The translations under genes and the position numbers were made by a program. A stretch of 58,403 nucleotides of DNA from Chthonomonas sp. UBA6659 (lineage in GTDB: Bacteria; Armatimonadota; Fimbriimonadia; Fimbriimonadales; Fimbriimonadaceae): contig DKKT01000086.1 of the NCBI GenBank assembly GCA_002455425.1, positions 317-58,719 on the forward strand, in the 5' to 3' direction. The notes beneath the pieces are model-generated. The model did not search any database, was not told where the DNA came from, and saw only the letters and a list, made by a program, of their open reading frames with translations. Numbering within the stretch: the first letter of the stretch is position 1; each line of letters opens with the position of its first letter. Positions 8,240-17,591 of the stretch are shown piece after piece.

Positions 8240-11076
8240 TCGACCTCCGGTCGCTCGCTGCTTCCGAACGGGCTTTGGCTTTCGCCGAAGACAGAGGAGC
8301 TTCGACAGAGTTCACCATACGGACAATCCCTGCAGTGCTCACCCGGCTTGGGGACGCCGGCTCCGAGTTTGATCTCCTCGATCCCCTCGGTCGCTCTGGC
8401 CACGACCGCCCTGGCGAACGTCCCTCGCGATTGGGAGTCCGACGGCGCGTCGGTATGAACTTCGGAAACGATCAAGTTCTGCTGCATCCGGCCCATCATC
8501 CGGGGTTCGCCGAATCGGGGGAGCAAGAACAGGCGGCGCTGGTTTCCGTTATCGACCTCGAGGGCGAGCCCCTCGGCGGCTTTCATTGCGGAGATCAGCT
8601 TCAGTCCAAACTCGACGAACGCCTGCTCGTTCTTGAAGTCGATGACACCCTCTCGAAAGAGGTGGAGGATGGCATACGGTCCGACTTGGGACAGAGCATC
8701 GAATCTCCCGTCGAGGGTGACCGTACTCTTGTCGTCGAGCCGGAGTTTGTTTCGTAGGGGCTCCTCGCTCATGGCGATCGGACCCTGGCGCTCGCTTTCG
8801 ATGCCATGCCAGAGATCGCGCGCCTGAAACTCGCGTGCGACCCAGCCTGCGATCCAACCTTCGGCGACGCCCCGGAAGACTTCGAGCTCCCAGGGCTCAT
8901 AGTCGCCCAGGAGCACGTCGAGGGCACCGTCGAGCGCCACTCCGAGCTGCGAGCGGGCTACCTCAGGGTTGGGCGCAGTGGCGAGCCTGGCTTGTCGTGG
9001 CAGTCGACGGAGTGACGCCCAGGGATCCCGCCGTCGGCTTTGGAAAAGCTCGAACCGGTAACGGAAGACACTGCGGAAGGGGCAAAGTCGCCCGACTGCG
9101 ATCTCTTCGGGCCGGACGCCGGTTTCGAAAGGTGGCTTCGCAAGCAGTCGGCCCTCGAGAGAGACGAGTTCAGCGCGGTCTGGAAACTGCTTCGGACTGG
9201 TCAGGGCGTGGGCGAGATCGAAGTCGGCGGGCAAGGTGGGTTCGTCTGGAGCGAGTTGGTCGCGTCGATACACCACCTGGTGAACTTGGTTCCCAACGGC
9301 ACGCGCAAGCTCCTCGAGGAAGAACGCGGGGACGTGATCCGACTCTTCCCCGGACTGGGGGTGACTCAACGTCAAGGATTCCTTCGCCGACGCGCACAGC
9401 CGAATGAACTCGCGTCGCTCCGCGGCCGGGATGTCGGAAGCGAGACGCAAGGGTGCCTTGCCGGGTGATGCCGCCGCCAGGGCCACGCGGATGTCATCCG
9501 GAAAGACAGGGTCTTCGATCGGCCGTCGAGGAAAGGTGCCTTCGAGAAGCCCGAGAACGATGACGTGGTCGCTCGGGACGACGCTCGCGGCTTGACTCGC
9601 GAAGCGGATGCCGAACCCCTCGCTCGGTTGGACCATTTCCTCTCCCTCCCAGAGCTGCTTGGCGAGAGCGGCAAAGCGGTGGAGGTCGAGCGCGGTGCCT
9701 CCAAAGCGATCATGGGTGGCGGCGTGATCGGCGATCGCGCGGAACATCGCGGTTTGGGCGCGAAGGTCGCGGGCGAGGGTCGGCGATGGGACGCCTTGGG
9801 AGTCGAAGACCGAAATCGGGGTGACGGGTCCGACCACGAGGTCCCGGAGGCGGGCATGCCATCCTCCCAGCCCCTGAAAGGTCCCCGCGACCTGCTGCCG
9901 CCAGTGAAGCGCGTGACGCAACCACGGTTGAGTGTCCACGTTCGAATCAGCCCACGCCGCAAGGGTGGGCCAGGCCGCCTCGCCCTCGCGATACGCTTCG
10001 CGGATCGAACGCTCGGCCTCGACGCGGCCCGACTCGTCCAGGCCTGCGTAGGAGTTGCGGACGCAATGCAGGAGTTTTCTCACATCGCGGCCCCCGAGGG
10101 CGATGAGAACCGAAGCGGTCCACGCGGCCAACCCGTTCGTGAGAAGCGGCACCGGAAGCGCGATGTCGATGGGTACTCCGAGTCGCTTTGCGGAAGAGAA
10201 GAGGAGGGGCGCCGTGCTCTCTGGATCTCGTGCCACGATGACGATCCGATGCTCGAAGGCCCCTCCGGCGCTCGCCCTGGCGGCTTCGCGCAGCGCCCAC
10301 TCGCACTCTGCGAGCGGATCAGCCGCCACCGAAAGTGTTACCGCGGGTCGTTCAGATTCGGATAACCTTTCGGTGAACAGCGCCGAAGTCCAGTCTTGAG
10401 GCTGGGGGTGTCCTTCGAAGCCGAAGCCTTCTTCGACCCAGGTCACGCCGGCCCCCGTCTTGGCCGCCCATTCGGCCCACGAGCCAAGGAGCGGGTGGGG
10501 GTCGGGGCCGGCGAACAACACGATCGGCCCGAGCGGGTGCGGCCTCAAGCTCTCGAGCGCAAGGGACCGACGTACCCAACTTTGGAGGTCTTCGAGCCGG
10601 AGCTCGTCTTTCATCGTGTCGACGGCACGGCGAATCTCGGCAACCGTGCGCACGGTTTCGGTCATCCAAGGGTCGAGGGTCTCGACGGCGAGATCGAGGT
10701 CGACCGCTTCCCAGTCGGCGTGAGCGAGCTGATCGAGCAGCCGTTGGACTGCCCGATGGAAGCCGGGATACCGGGCGACTCGTGAGAACGGGGAGTCCTC
10801 GGGGAGCCGCTCACAGGCGAGAGCAACCATCGCCCGCACCTGACCCTTCGATGCAAGTCGACCGTACGGCTCGCCTTGCGCGTTCAAGAACCGTCCCACG
10901 AGCTGGCCGACTGGAACGACTTCGATGTTCGGGGTGTCCCCGATCTCCTCTTTGAGGACTCGGAGCTTGGCATCGGACACCGCCGAGACCAGCCCGCCCC
11001 GCTTCGTGAGGCGGGCTATCGCCTCCCGGAGCCCCTCCGGGCCGGGACGGACATACTGGATCGTGACCTTCGACAT
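8236..11076 (-). CDS. AddB-like subunit with PD-(D/E)XK/Fe-S C-terminal domain
   Basis: 946-residue protein that resembles the AddB subunit of AddAB. The C-terminal third has one cysteine at 665 (RLCPFRSVF) and a C-x2-C-x5-C cluster at 915, 918 and 924 (CRDCPYGELC), the four-cysteine iron-sulfur arrangement that pins the AddB nuclease domain. Inside it, GRFD (Asp793) and a DFK (813-815) could be the nuclease motif, but their spacing is long and no QxxxY follows, so nuclease activity is uncertain. The N-terminus has no Walker A. ATG 11076 (MSKVTIQY) is preferred to an upstream in-frame start that would overlap selB. The stop overlaps the AddA-like start. Confidence 0.75.
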   Translation of the reverse strand: MSKVTIQYVRPGPEGLREAIARLTKRGGLVSAVSDAKLRVLKEEIGDTPNIEVVPVGQLVGRFLNAQGEPYGRLASKGQVRAMVALACERLPEDSPFSRVARYPGFHRAVQRLLDQLAHADWEAVDLDLAVETLDPWMTETVRTVAEIRRAVDTMKDELRLEDLQSWVRRSLALESLRPHPLGPIVLFAGPDPHPLLGSWAEWAAKTGAGVTWVEEGFGFEGHPQPQDWTSALFTERLSESERPAVTLSVAADPLAECEWALREAARASAGGAFEHRIVIVARDPESTAPLLFSSAKRLGVPIDIALPVPLLTNGLAAWTASVLIALGGRDVRKLLHCVRNSYAGLDESGRVEAERSIREAYREGEAAWPTLAAWADSNVDTQPWLRHALHWRQQVAGTFQGLGGWHARLRDLVVGPVTPISVFDSQGVPSPTLARDLRAQTAMFRAIADHAATHDRFGGTALDLHRFAALAKQLWEGEEMVQPSEGFGIRFASQAASVVPSDHVIVLGLLEGTFPRRPIEDPVFPDDIRVALAAASPGKAPLRLASDIPAAERREFIRLCASAKESLTLSHPQSGEESDHVPAFFLEELARAVGNQVHQVVYRRDQLAPDEPTLPADFDLAHALTSPKQFPDRAELVSLEGRLLAKPPFETGVRPEEIAVGRLCPFRSVFRYRFELFQSRRRDPWASLRRLPRQARLATAPNPEVARSQLGVALDGALDVLLGDYEPWELEVFRGVAEGWIAGWVAREFQARDLWHGIESERQGPIAMSEEPLRNKLRLDDKSTVTLDGRFDALSQVGPYAILHLFREGVIDFKNEQAFVEFGLKLISAMKAAEGLALEVDNGNQRRLFLLPRFGEPRMMGRMQQNLIVSEVHTDAPSDSQSRGTFARAVVARATEGIEEIKLGAGVPKPGEHCRDCPYGELCRSSSVFGESQSPFGSSERPEVE

Positions 11077-11122
11077 GCGGCTCTCACTGGAGAGTATGCA
11101 CCCGTACCGGGTAGGTTGAGGC

Positions 11123-12979
11123 GTGGCCAAGCTGATCGGAACCGCGGGACATGTCGACCACGGCAAGACGACCCTAATTCAGGCGCTGACCGGGATCGAC
11201 GCGGATCGACTTCCCGAAGAGAAGCGGCGCGGGATGACCATCGATATCGGATTCGCGTACATTGACCTCCCCCTCCACGGGCGCGTCTCGATCGTGGACG
11301 TCCCCGGCCATGAACGCTTCTTGACCAACATGCTCGTCGGCGCGCTCGGGATCGACGTCGCACTCCTGTGTGTGAGTGCCGATGAGTCGGTGATGCCGCA
11401 AACCCGGGAGCATTTCGAAATCCTGGAACTGTTGCCGGTCGATCGCCTCGTCGTCGCGATGACTCGCGCCGACCTCGCTGACGACGAGGTGCGCGAATTT
11501 GCCCGAACGGAAATCGACGAGCTCCTGACCCCAACGCGTTTCGCCGGATCGCCGATCATCGCGGTCTCGGCGCACACCGGCGAGGGGGTCGAGGCACTCA
11601 AGGCGGAGCTCGACACGGCTCTTGGCGAAACCGGATCGGAGACCAGCGACTCACGTCCGTGGTACTTGCCGATCGATCGCGCGTTCACGATCAAGGGATT
11701 TGGTGCCGTGGTGACAGGAACCCTCGCCCAGGGCGTTGTCAAAGAGGGCGATGTCGCGATCGTCATGCCCGATGGGCTGGAAACCCGTGTCCGAGGAGTC
11801 CGCGTCCATGACGAGGCGCGTCCCCAAGCGGAGAAAGGGATGAGGACGGCTCTGAATCTCGGCGGCCTCAAGCTCGAAGAACTTCATCGCGGCCAGGCGG
11901 TGGGAGCGAAGGGGGCGCTCTTCGAGAGCCGCATCCTCGATGCCCGGGTCCGGTGGCGGACTCGCCCCAAGCATGGCGCACGGGTTCGGGTGTCGCTCGG
12001 TGCAGAAGAGGCGATCGGAAAGGCGTTTCTCAGCGAACTGGACCCGGAGGTCGTGCAGCTCCGATTGGAGACGCGCGTTGCGGTCGCGAAGGACCAACCT
12101 CTGATCGTCCGTCGTTACAGTCCTCCCGACCTCCTCGGTGGCGGTCGGGTCCTGGTGCCGGTGGCCAAAACGCGCCGCAAGTCGGAGGCGATCGTCTCGG
12201 TGGAGGCGGCAAGCGATGATGGCGAGGCAATCCTGAATCTTGTCGGGCGCAGCCCAGAGGGGATCGCGACGGAAGAGCTATGCCGGCTCCTCGGGAAGAC
12301 GGCGCAAGCGCTCGGCGATACGCTCGAGCGGCTCAAGTCCTCGGGGGCGATCCTGGGTTTTGCCGGCCTGTGGCTCACACCGACGTCCCTGTCCGAGTGT
12401 ACGAGTCGCTTATCCGAGTCGCTCATGCGGCTCCACGATCAGGCCCCGACGCGCTCGATGTTGCCGCGCGAGCCGGTTCTTGCTGGGGCGAAGCTGAGTT
12501 GGAAGGGGAAGCCGCTCGACCGAATCTTGGCCGCGCTCGGATCGGAGGGCTTGATCCGGGTTCAGGGGACCGAGATCGCTCATCCAGGCTTCATCGTCCG
12601 CCTCAGCGCCCGACAGGAAGAGCTTCTGGCCCGGGTTGAGGCCGTCCTTGCTCGGGCGGGTGTCAATGTTCCCGGCGAATCCGAAATCGCAACGAGTCTC
12701 GGGGTGCCGGTCCAGGCGGTCGATGAAATCTTGCGGATCGGCCTGACCGCCGGCCGCTTGGTCCGGATCACGGACGGAATCTACTATGGCATCGGGCAAC
12801 TGGAGGGGATCAAGACGGTCGTCCGCGAACTTGGGTCAGGTGGCCGGGCGTTCCAAGCCTCCGAATTCCGTGATCGAGTCCAGACCAGTCGGAAGTATGC
12901 GATTCCGCTTCTCGAGTACTTCGATGCGATCCGGTTGACAGCGCGCGTGGGAGAGACACGCGTGCTTCACGACCGCTGA
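11123..12979 (+). CDS. selB: selenocysteine-specific elongation factor SelB
   Basis: 618-residue GTPase that delivers Sec-tRNA(Sec) to UGA codons carrying a downstream SECIS hairpin. G1 is GHVDHGKT (9-16); RRGMTIDIGFAYID, DVPGHERFLTNMLVG and TRAD (the G4 position) follow. After the EF-Tu-like domains II and III comes a long C-terminal part (from about residue 370) made of winged-helix repeats, the SECIS-binding region that distinguishes SelB from EF-Tu. The start is GTG 11123 with GGTTGAGG upstream. It is divergent from the AddB-like gene across 46 bases, and its 3' end overlaps folC by 13 bases. selA, selD and tRNA-Sec are not seen here, but a candidate selenoprotein lies at 39605-39784. Confidence 0.95.
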   Translation: MAKLIGTAGHVDHGKTTLIQALTGIDADRLPEEKRRGMTIDIGFAYIDLPLHGRVSIVDVPGHERFLTNMLVGALGIDVALLCVSADESVMPQTREHFEILELLPVDRLVVAMTRADLADDEVREFARTEIDELLTPTRFAGSPIIAVSAHTGEGVEALKAELDTALGETGSETSDSRPWYLPIDRAFTIKGFGAVVTGTLAQGVVKEGDVAIVMPDGLETRVRGVRVHDEARPQAEKGMRTALNLGGLKLEELHRGQAVGAKGALFESRILDARVRWRTRPKHGARVRVSLGAEEAIGKAFLSELDPEVVQLRLETRVAVAKDQPLIVRRYSPPDLLGGGRVLVPVAKTRRKSEAIVSVEAASDDGEAILNLVGRSPEGIATEELCRLLGKTAQALGDTLERLKSSGAILGFAGLWLTPTSLSECTSRLSESLMRLHDQAPTRSMLPREPVLAGAKLSWKGKPLDRILAALGSEGLIRVQGTEIAHPGFIVRLSARQEELLARVEAVLARAGVNVPGESEIATSLGVPVQAVDEILRIGLTAGRLVRITDGIYYGIGQLEGIKTVVRELGSGGRAFQASEFRDRVQTSRKYAIPLLEYFDAIRLTARVGETRVLHDR

Positions 12980-14394
12980 CGTCGATCCGCGCCAATCGCT
13001 CGCCCGACGGCACCGACGAGGTAGAAGCTACCGGTGACGAGTAGCGTGTCCTCCGGTCCCGCATCCTCGATCGCCGCCGCCATCGCGTCGTCGAGGGTTT
13101 CGTGGGCAACCGCCCGAGGGAACAGATGGCCGACTTCTTCGACGATCGCCTGGGGTAGCCGTGCCCGATGAAAGTCGATTGGGGGCACATGGATCACTCG
13201 ACAGAGGGGCGCAAGCTGCTCGTAAAACGGGGCAGCCTCGTGGCCATCCAGCATCGCGGATATCAAGACGAGTTTCGGCGCTTGCCCTCTCCATACGGTG
13301 AAGGCGTCGTGATCTTCGGGGTCACGGAGCCCATCGTACGCAGGGCGTTCCGTTGGTGCCAGCAGAGCGAACGGGGGGAGCCCTGCTTGCTCGGCGCGAC
13401 GTCGGAGGCTTGATTCGAAGAGTGAACGCACCAGGGACGGGACCGCGCTCACGTTGTGAGCGCCGTCGAGGATCCAGGTCTGGCCGTGGGCCTCATGTCT
13501 CTGAAACCGGCCAGGGGCGTACGCGCGCGCGATCCCGAGCGGGATCGCGCCAGGATCGCGGACCGCGCCGGCCGCTTCGGCGGCAGCAATAGCAATGGCG
13601 AGATTGACCCCTTGCATCGAGCCTGGGACTCCAGGGACGAGTGCGTCATACCGGCCTTCGGGCGTCTCGACGCGGTACCCGTCCGGCCCGATGAAGGCTC
13701 GCACCTCTCTTCCGTAGGCGAGGAACGGCGCGTCCTTTTCGCGCGCCTGTTCGACGATGACCTGTTCGGGTCCGGTCGGCATCGGTCCGATCACGACCGG
13801 ACGCTTCGGTTTGATGATGCCCGCCTTTTCGAATGCGATCTTTTCGAGAGTGTCACCCAGGATCGCCATGTGATCCCAGCCGATGCTTACGATCGCGCAC
13901 GCGGCGGGATCGACCACGTTGGTCGCGTCGAGCCGGCCCCCCAGCCCAACCTCGAGGGCAACCCATTCGCACGCGTGAGCCGACCAGCACGCGAAGCCGA
14001 GTGCGGTCTTCATCTCGAACTCGGTTGGCCCCCCAAACTCCGTGTCCTCCAGCTTGGTTCCGCAGAGGAGAAGCTTCTCGGCGAGCCGGGCAAACTCGTC
14101 GTCGCGAATCAGGTCGCGCCCAATCTCGACGCGCTCGCGGACGTCGTAGACGAACGGACTGAAGTTGGCGCCGGCGCGGTAGCCCTGCTCGATGAGGAGG
14201 CTTTGGGTGAAGGCAGTGACGCTTCCCTTGCCGTTGGTGCCTCCGATATGAATGTAGCGCGGGCTCCCGGGACGTTCGCCCATCGCGCCCCCGAGCCCGC
14301 ACGCGGCGATGAATGCCTGCATGCGGTCCAGCCCGAGCCGCCACCCACGCTTCTCCAGGGCCGAAATGGCTTCGATCGCCTGTTGGAACGTCAT
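12967..14394 (-). CDS. folC: folylpolyglutamate/dihydrofolate synthase
   Basis: 475-residue Mur-ligase-family enzyme adding glutamate to dihydropteroate and/or tetrahydrofolate. The P-loop GGTNGKGS is at 51-58, followed by a SPFVYDVRERVEI block equivalent to the SPHL...ER folate loop, then LEVGLGGRLDATN and the C-terminal ligase domain with ILDGAHN. Length is slightly above the usual 420-430 residues. The start MTFQQAIEAI gives the canonical N-terminus. It is divergent from the oxidoreductase at 14447 over 52 bases and convergent, overlapping by 13 bases, with selB. folP is in the same window but far away. Confidence 0.93.
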   Translation of the reverse strand: MTFQQAIEAISALEKRGWRLGLDRMQAFIAACGLGGAMGERPGSPRYIHIGGTNGKGSVTAFTQSLLIEQGYRAGANFSPFVYDVRERVEIGRDLIRDDEFARLAEKLLLCGTKLEDTEFGGPTEFEMKTALGFACWSAHACEWVALEVGLGGRLDATNVVDPAACAIVSIGWDHMAILGDTLEKIAFEKAGIIKPKRPVVIGPMPTGPEQVIVEQAREKDAPFLAYGREVRAFIGPDGYRVETPEGRYDALVPGVPGSMQGVNLAIAIAAAEAAGAVRDPGAIPLGIARAYAPGRFQRHEAHGQTWILDGAHNVSAVPSLVRSLFESSLRRRAEQAGLPPFALLAPTERPAYDGLRDPEDHDAFTVWRGQAPKLVLISAMLDGHEAAPFYEQLAPLCRVIHVPPIDFHRARLPQAIVEEVGHLFPRAVAHETLDDAMAAAIEDAGPEDTLLVTGSFYLVGAVGRAIGADRRQRS

Positions 14395-14446
14395 GCCAGA
14401 CGTTTACCCGTTGCTCGTTTGTGCGTACCGGCGGCACAATGGAGTC

Positions 14447-15604
14447 ATGGCCCAGCGTACGCTCTCCGTCGGTCTCATCGGTTATCAGTTCATGGGGAAA
14501 GCCCATAGCAACGCCTACCGTCAGGTGGGGCGCTACTTCGATCTCCCGATCGGGGTCAGGATGAAGACGATCTGCGGGCGAAACGGGGCCGCGGTGCAAG
14601 CGGCGGCGGACAAGTTCGGCTGGGAGGGGATCGCGACCGATTGGCGATCGGTCATCGAAGACCCTGAGATCGACATCGTCGACATCTCGACCCCTGGGGA
14701 CAGCCACGCCGAGATCGCGATCGCGGCCGCGCAGGCGGGCAAGACCGTCTTTTGCGAGAAGCCGATCGGCAACACCCTTGCCGAGGCGAAGGCGATGCTC
14801 GACGCCGTGAATGCAGCAAAAGTACCGCACGCGGTGTTCCACAACTACCGCAAGGCCCCGGCAGTCGCCCTGGCCAAGCAGATGATCGCGGGCGGCGACC
14901 TCGGCACGATCTACCACTTTCGCGCGACCTATCTGCAGGATTGGATCGCCGACCCCAACTTCCCGCTCGTCTGGCGTCTTCAGAAACAGCACGCGGGCTC
15001 GGGTACGCACGGGGATATCGGCGCGCACATCATCGACCTTGGGCGGCATCTGGTTGGAGAGATGAACGAGGTCGTGGGTTGCCTCCACACGTTCATCAAG
15101 AGGCGCCCTCTGGTCGGTGCCACCGACGATCGGCTCGGTGCCTCGGCAAGTGAAGTGATGGGCGACGTGACCGTCGACGATGCGTCCATGTTTCTCGCCC
15201 GGTTCGAGAATGGCGCACTGGGGACGTTTGAGGCGAGTCGCTTCGCGGTCGGCCGGAAGAACTACAACCGTTTCGAGATCAACGGCTCGCGCGGTTCGAT
15301 CGCGTTCAACCTTGAGAGGATGAATGAGCTTGAGTATTTCAACAACGAGGATCCGTCTGGAAAGCAGGGGTTCCGACTCATCCAGGTCACCGAGGGCAAC
15401 CATCCCTACGCGGGTCAGTACTGGCCGGTCGGTCACATCATTGGGTACGAACACACGTTCATCAATCTGGTCGCGGATGCGCTGTCCGCGATCGATCGTG
15501 GCGAGCTTCCATCGCCAAACTTCATCGACGGTTACGAGAACCAGCGCGTGCTCGACGCTGTCGAGCGGAGCAGCGATACGAAACAATGGGTGAAGCTCGC
15601 TTAG
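14447..15604 (+). CDS. Gfo/Idh/MocA-family NAD(P)-dependent oxidoreductase
   Basis: 385-residue sugar dehydrogenase-type protein. The N-terminal Rossmann fold opens with SVGLIGYQFMGKAHSNAY (a glycine motif with the first position conserved), and CEKPIG supplies the family's EKP signature. The C-terminal half contains the GDIGAHIIDLGRHLVGE segment with the conserved Asp/His pair of the catalytic site. ATG 14447 is used because the frame's upstream extension overlaps the divergent folC start. The last 19 bases overlap the next gene, so the three genes 14447-18347 look like an operon for carbohydrate processing. The substrate cannot be told from the sequence. Confidence 0.9.
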   Translation: MAQRTLSVGLIGYQFMGKAHSNAYRQVGRYFDLPIGVRMKTICGRNGAAVQAAADKFGWEGIATDWRSVIEDPEIDIVDISTPGDSHAEIAIAAAQAGKTVFCEKPIGNTLAEAKAMLDAVNAAKVPHAVFHNYRKAPAVALAKQMIAGGDLGTIYHFRATYLQDWIADPNFPLVWRLQKQHAGSGTHGDIGAHIIDLGRHLVGEMNEVVGCLHTFIKRRPLVGATDDRLGASASEVMGDVTVDDASMFLARFENGALGTFEASRFAVGRKNYNRFEINGSRGSIAFNLERMNELEYFNNEDPSGKQGFRLIQVTEGNHPYAGQYWPVGHIIGYEHTFINLVADALSAIDRGELPSPNFIDGYENQRVLDAVERSSDTKQWVKLA

Positions 15605-17589
15605 TCCAGGTTTGGGCGTTCGTGCTTGTTGGGGCGCTGGCACTCGGGTGCGGAAGCAGGGCGCTCAGCCCGAAACCGACACCCTTACCACAGGCCGAGC
15701 CCTGGGCGGTCGCGACCCACAACCCGATGTCGACCACCCCGGCGTGGCTCTCGAACGGGCTGATCGGGCTCCGAATCGGGCGGGACGGGGCCGGTTCGGG
15801 CGACACCGCTTTCCTCATCGACGAATACGACACCGAGGGGGAGCAGAAAATCGTCCCCCTCCAGAACCCGTTCGCGATCACGATCCGGGTCGAGGACGTC
15901 ACCTTGACGCCGATCGGATCGAGCGACTACTCACAGCGGCTTCAGTTCGACACGGGAGCCCTGGTGACGCGGTGGACGACCGACCGCGGCGTCCGGGTCG
16001 AGACCGAGACCTTCATCGATCCGGCTCAGCGTGTCGCCGCCCAGCGGTGGCATGTGAAGGCACCGTCTCGCAGCTCATGGCGTCTTTCGATTCCCGGCCT
16101 GCGACTCGACCGAGAGACCGTCACCACGATGGCCGTGAGCCAAAGGATCCGGACTCAACCAGGAGATACACAGGAGACCGTGGCCGGTTCCGGCTTTGAG
16201 CGGAACCTCGACGGAGTTCACACGGTGGAGTTCAGCCGGGTCGTCCGTTGGCCCCTTGGGTCAGCATCCCGAGCGATCTCCCGAGCGCAAGGTGGTTCTC
16301 CGGTTCCCAACGACGGCGGCCCGTTACCCTCGTTCGAGGAGGTTGCGACGAGGGGGAAGGCCTTCTGGACGGATCCGGATTCCCCGGACATCGAGATCGA
16401 GGGTCCCGTGACCGATCAGCAAGCGATCCGGAGCTTTTTGTTTACGCTCCGCAGCGCCGTCAGCCCGCGCGGCCCGATGTCGGTCGCCCCGATGGCGCTT
16501 TCCAGCCCCCTGTACAACGGGCATGTCTTCTGGGACGCGGACTTATGGGTGTTTCCTGCCCTGCTCCTCGTCGATCCAGACCGGGCTGCCGCGATTTCAC
16601 GCTATCGAATGCAGCTGAGCAACGCCGCCGGTCGTAACTTCGTCGAGCAGGCTCGCCGCGAGGGAGTGCCTCCGGTCCCGGCCTCCAGCCTCCGATACCC
16701 GTGGCAGTCGAGCGTGACCGGGATCGACGTCGCGACCCCGCTCCAGAATCGCGGGCAGATCCACGTCACCGGCTCGGTGCTGTTCGCCCTCCAAAAAGCG
16801 GCCGCACTCGGGCTCGTCGAAGTCGATGCGGTGCGCCGGATCGGCACCGGGGCGGCGGACTTCTATCTGGGTCGCTCGGTTGCGGGTCCGGGCGGTGAGC
16901 GTGAGCTTCTCAAGGTGATGAGTCCGGACGAGTTCGCCGAGGAGGTGAACAACGACCTTTACACCAACGTGCTCGCCCAATGGTGCATCGATCGCTTCCG
17001 TCCAAGCGCGAACGTCAGGTTCAAGATTCCCCGCAACGGATCGGCCCTGGCGACCTACGACAAGGACGATGAAAAGGTCTACAAGCAGGCGGCGGCGGTC
17101 CTCGCGATCTATCCGCTTCAGTATCCACCGGCCGAGGCGGAAGCGGCTTCGATGCTGGATCGATTCGCGAACAAGATCACGCCGAACGGTCCGGCGATGG
17201 CCGATGCCGTCCACGCCCTTATTTGGGCTAGAATAGGTCAGCCGGATCGGGCGCTCGACGTCTGGCGGCGAAGTTGGATGCAGTACACCAACCATCCCTT
17301 GATGCTCTTCAGCGAGAAGAAGAGCCGAGATGCGACGGTCTTTGTAACGGGTGCCGGTGGGTGCCTTCAGACCGTGCTCTATGGCTTCCTCGGGCTCCGA
17401 ATCGACACGAAAAAGCCGATCGGTGCCGCCTGGATGATGCCTCTCCGGGATGGGTATTGGCTGTCTGCGCGGCCGAACCTTCCGAAGGAATGGCGATCGG
17501 TCACGCTGAAGAATTTCACGGTGCTCGGCAAGCGGATGACGCTGACCGTGGCCGGAAAACGAGTTCAAGTCACCCAAGGAGTTCCCTAA
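15586..17589 (+). CDS. GH65-like (kojibiose/maltose phosphorylase or trehalase fold) lipoprotein
   Basis: 667 residues. A hydrophobic stretch ending LALGC (Cys22) looks like a lipoprotein signal, placing it on the envelope. The mid-section carries GHVFWDADLWVFPALLL and YPWQSSVTG, and later SPDEFAEEVNNDLYTNVLAQ; these correspond to the FWD, YPW and (G)PDE...VNNxxYTN blocks of the GH65 (alpha/alpha)6 barrel, where the Glu of PDE is the general acid. The N-terminal beta-sandwich (about 45-240) fits the family. It overlaps the upstream oxidoreductase by 19 bases and ends 2 bases before the next gene. Specificity (disaccharide phosphorylase, hydrolase or glycosyl-hydroxylysine glucosidase type) is not decidable. 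Confidence 0.75.
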   Translation: MGEARLVQVWAFVLVGALALGCGSRALSPKPTPLPQAEPWAVATHNPMSTTPAWLSNGLIGLRIGRDGAGSGDTAFLIDEYDTEGEQKIVPLQNPFAITIRVEDVTLTPIGSSDYSQRLQFDTGALVTRWTTDRGVRVETETFIDPAQRVAAQRWHVKAPSRSSWRLSIPGLRLDRETVTTMAVSQRIRTQPGDTQETVAGSGFERNLDGVHTVEFSRVVRWPLGSASRAISRAQGGSPVPNDGGPLPSFEEVATRGKAFWTDPDSPDIEIEGPVTDQQAIRSFLFTLRSAVSPRGPMSVAPMALSSPLYNGHVFWDADLWVFPALLLVDPDRAAAISRYRMQLSNAAGRNFVEQARREGVPPVPASSLRYPWQSSVTGIDVATPLQNRGQIHVTGSVLFALQKAAALGLVEVDAVRRIGTGAADFYLGRSVAGPGGERELLKVMSPDEFAEEVNNDLYTNVLAQWCIDRFRPSANVRFKIPRNGSALATYDKDDEKVYKQAAAVLAIYPLQYPPAEAEAASMLDRFANKITPNGPAMADAVHALIWARIGQPDRALDVWRRSWMQYTNHPLMLFSEKKSRDATVFVTGAGGCLQTVLYGFLGLRIDTKKPIGAAWMMPLRDGYWLSARPNLPKEWRSVTLKNFTVLGKRMTLTVAGKRVQVTQGVP

Positions 17590-17591
17590 TC

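Noticed and set aside
11077..11122. tRNA-Sec (selC) next to selB
   Set aside because: The 46-base divergent spacer is too short for a 90-base tRNA-Sec, and no other cloverleaf was recognised in the window.
13853..15643. Minus-strand open frame of 596 codons
   Set aside because: Antisense to the Gfo/Idh/MocA gene and to part of folC's region in a different frame; no family features.
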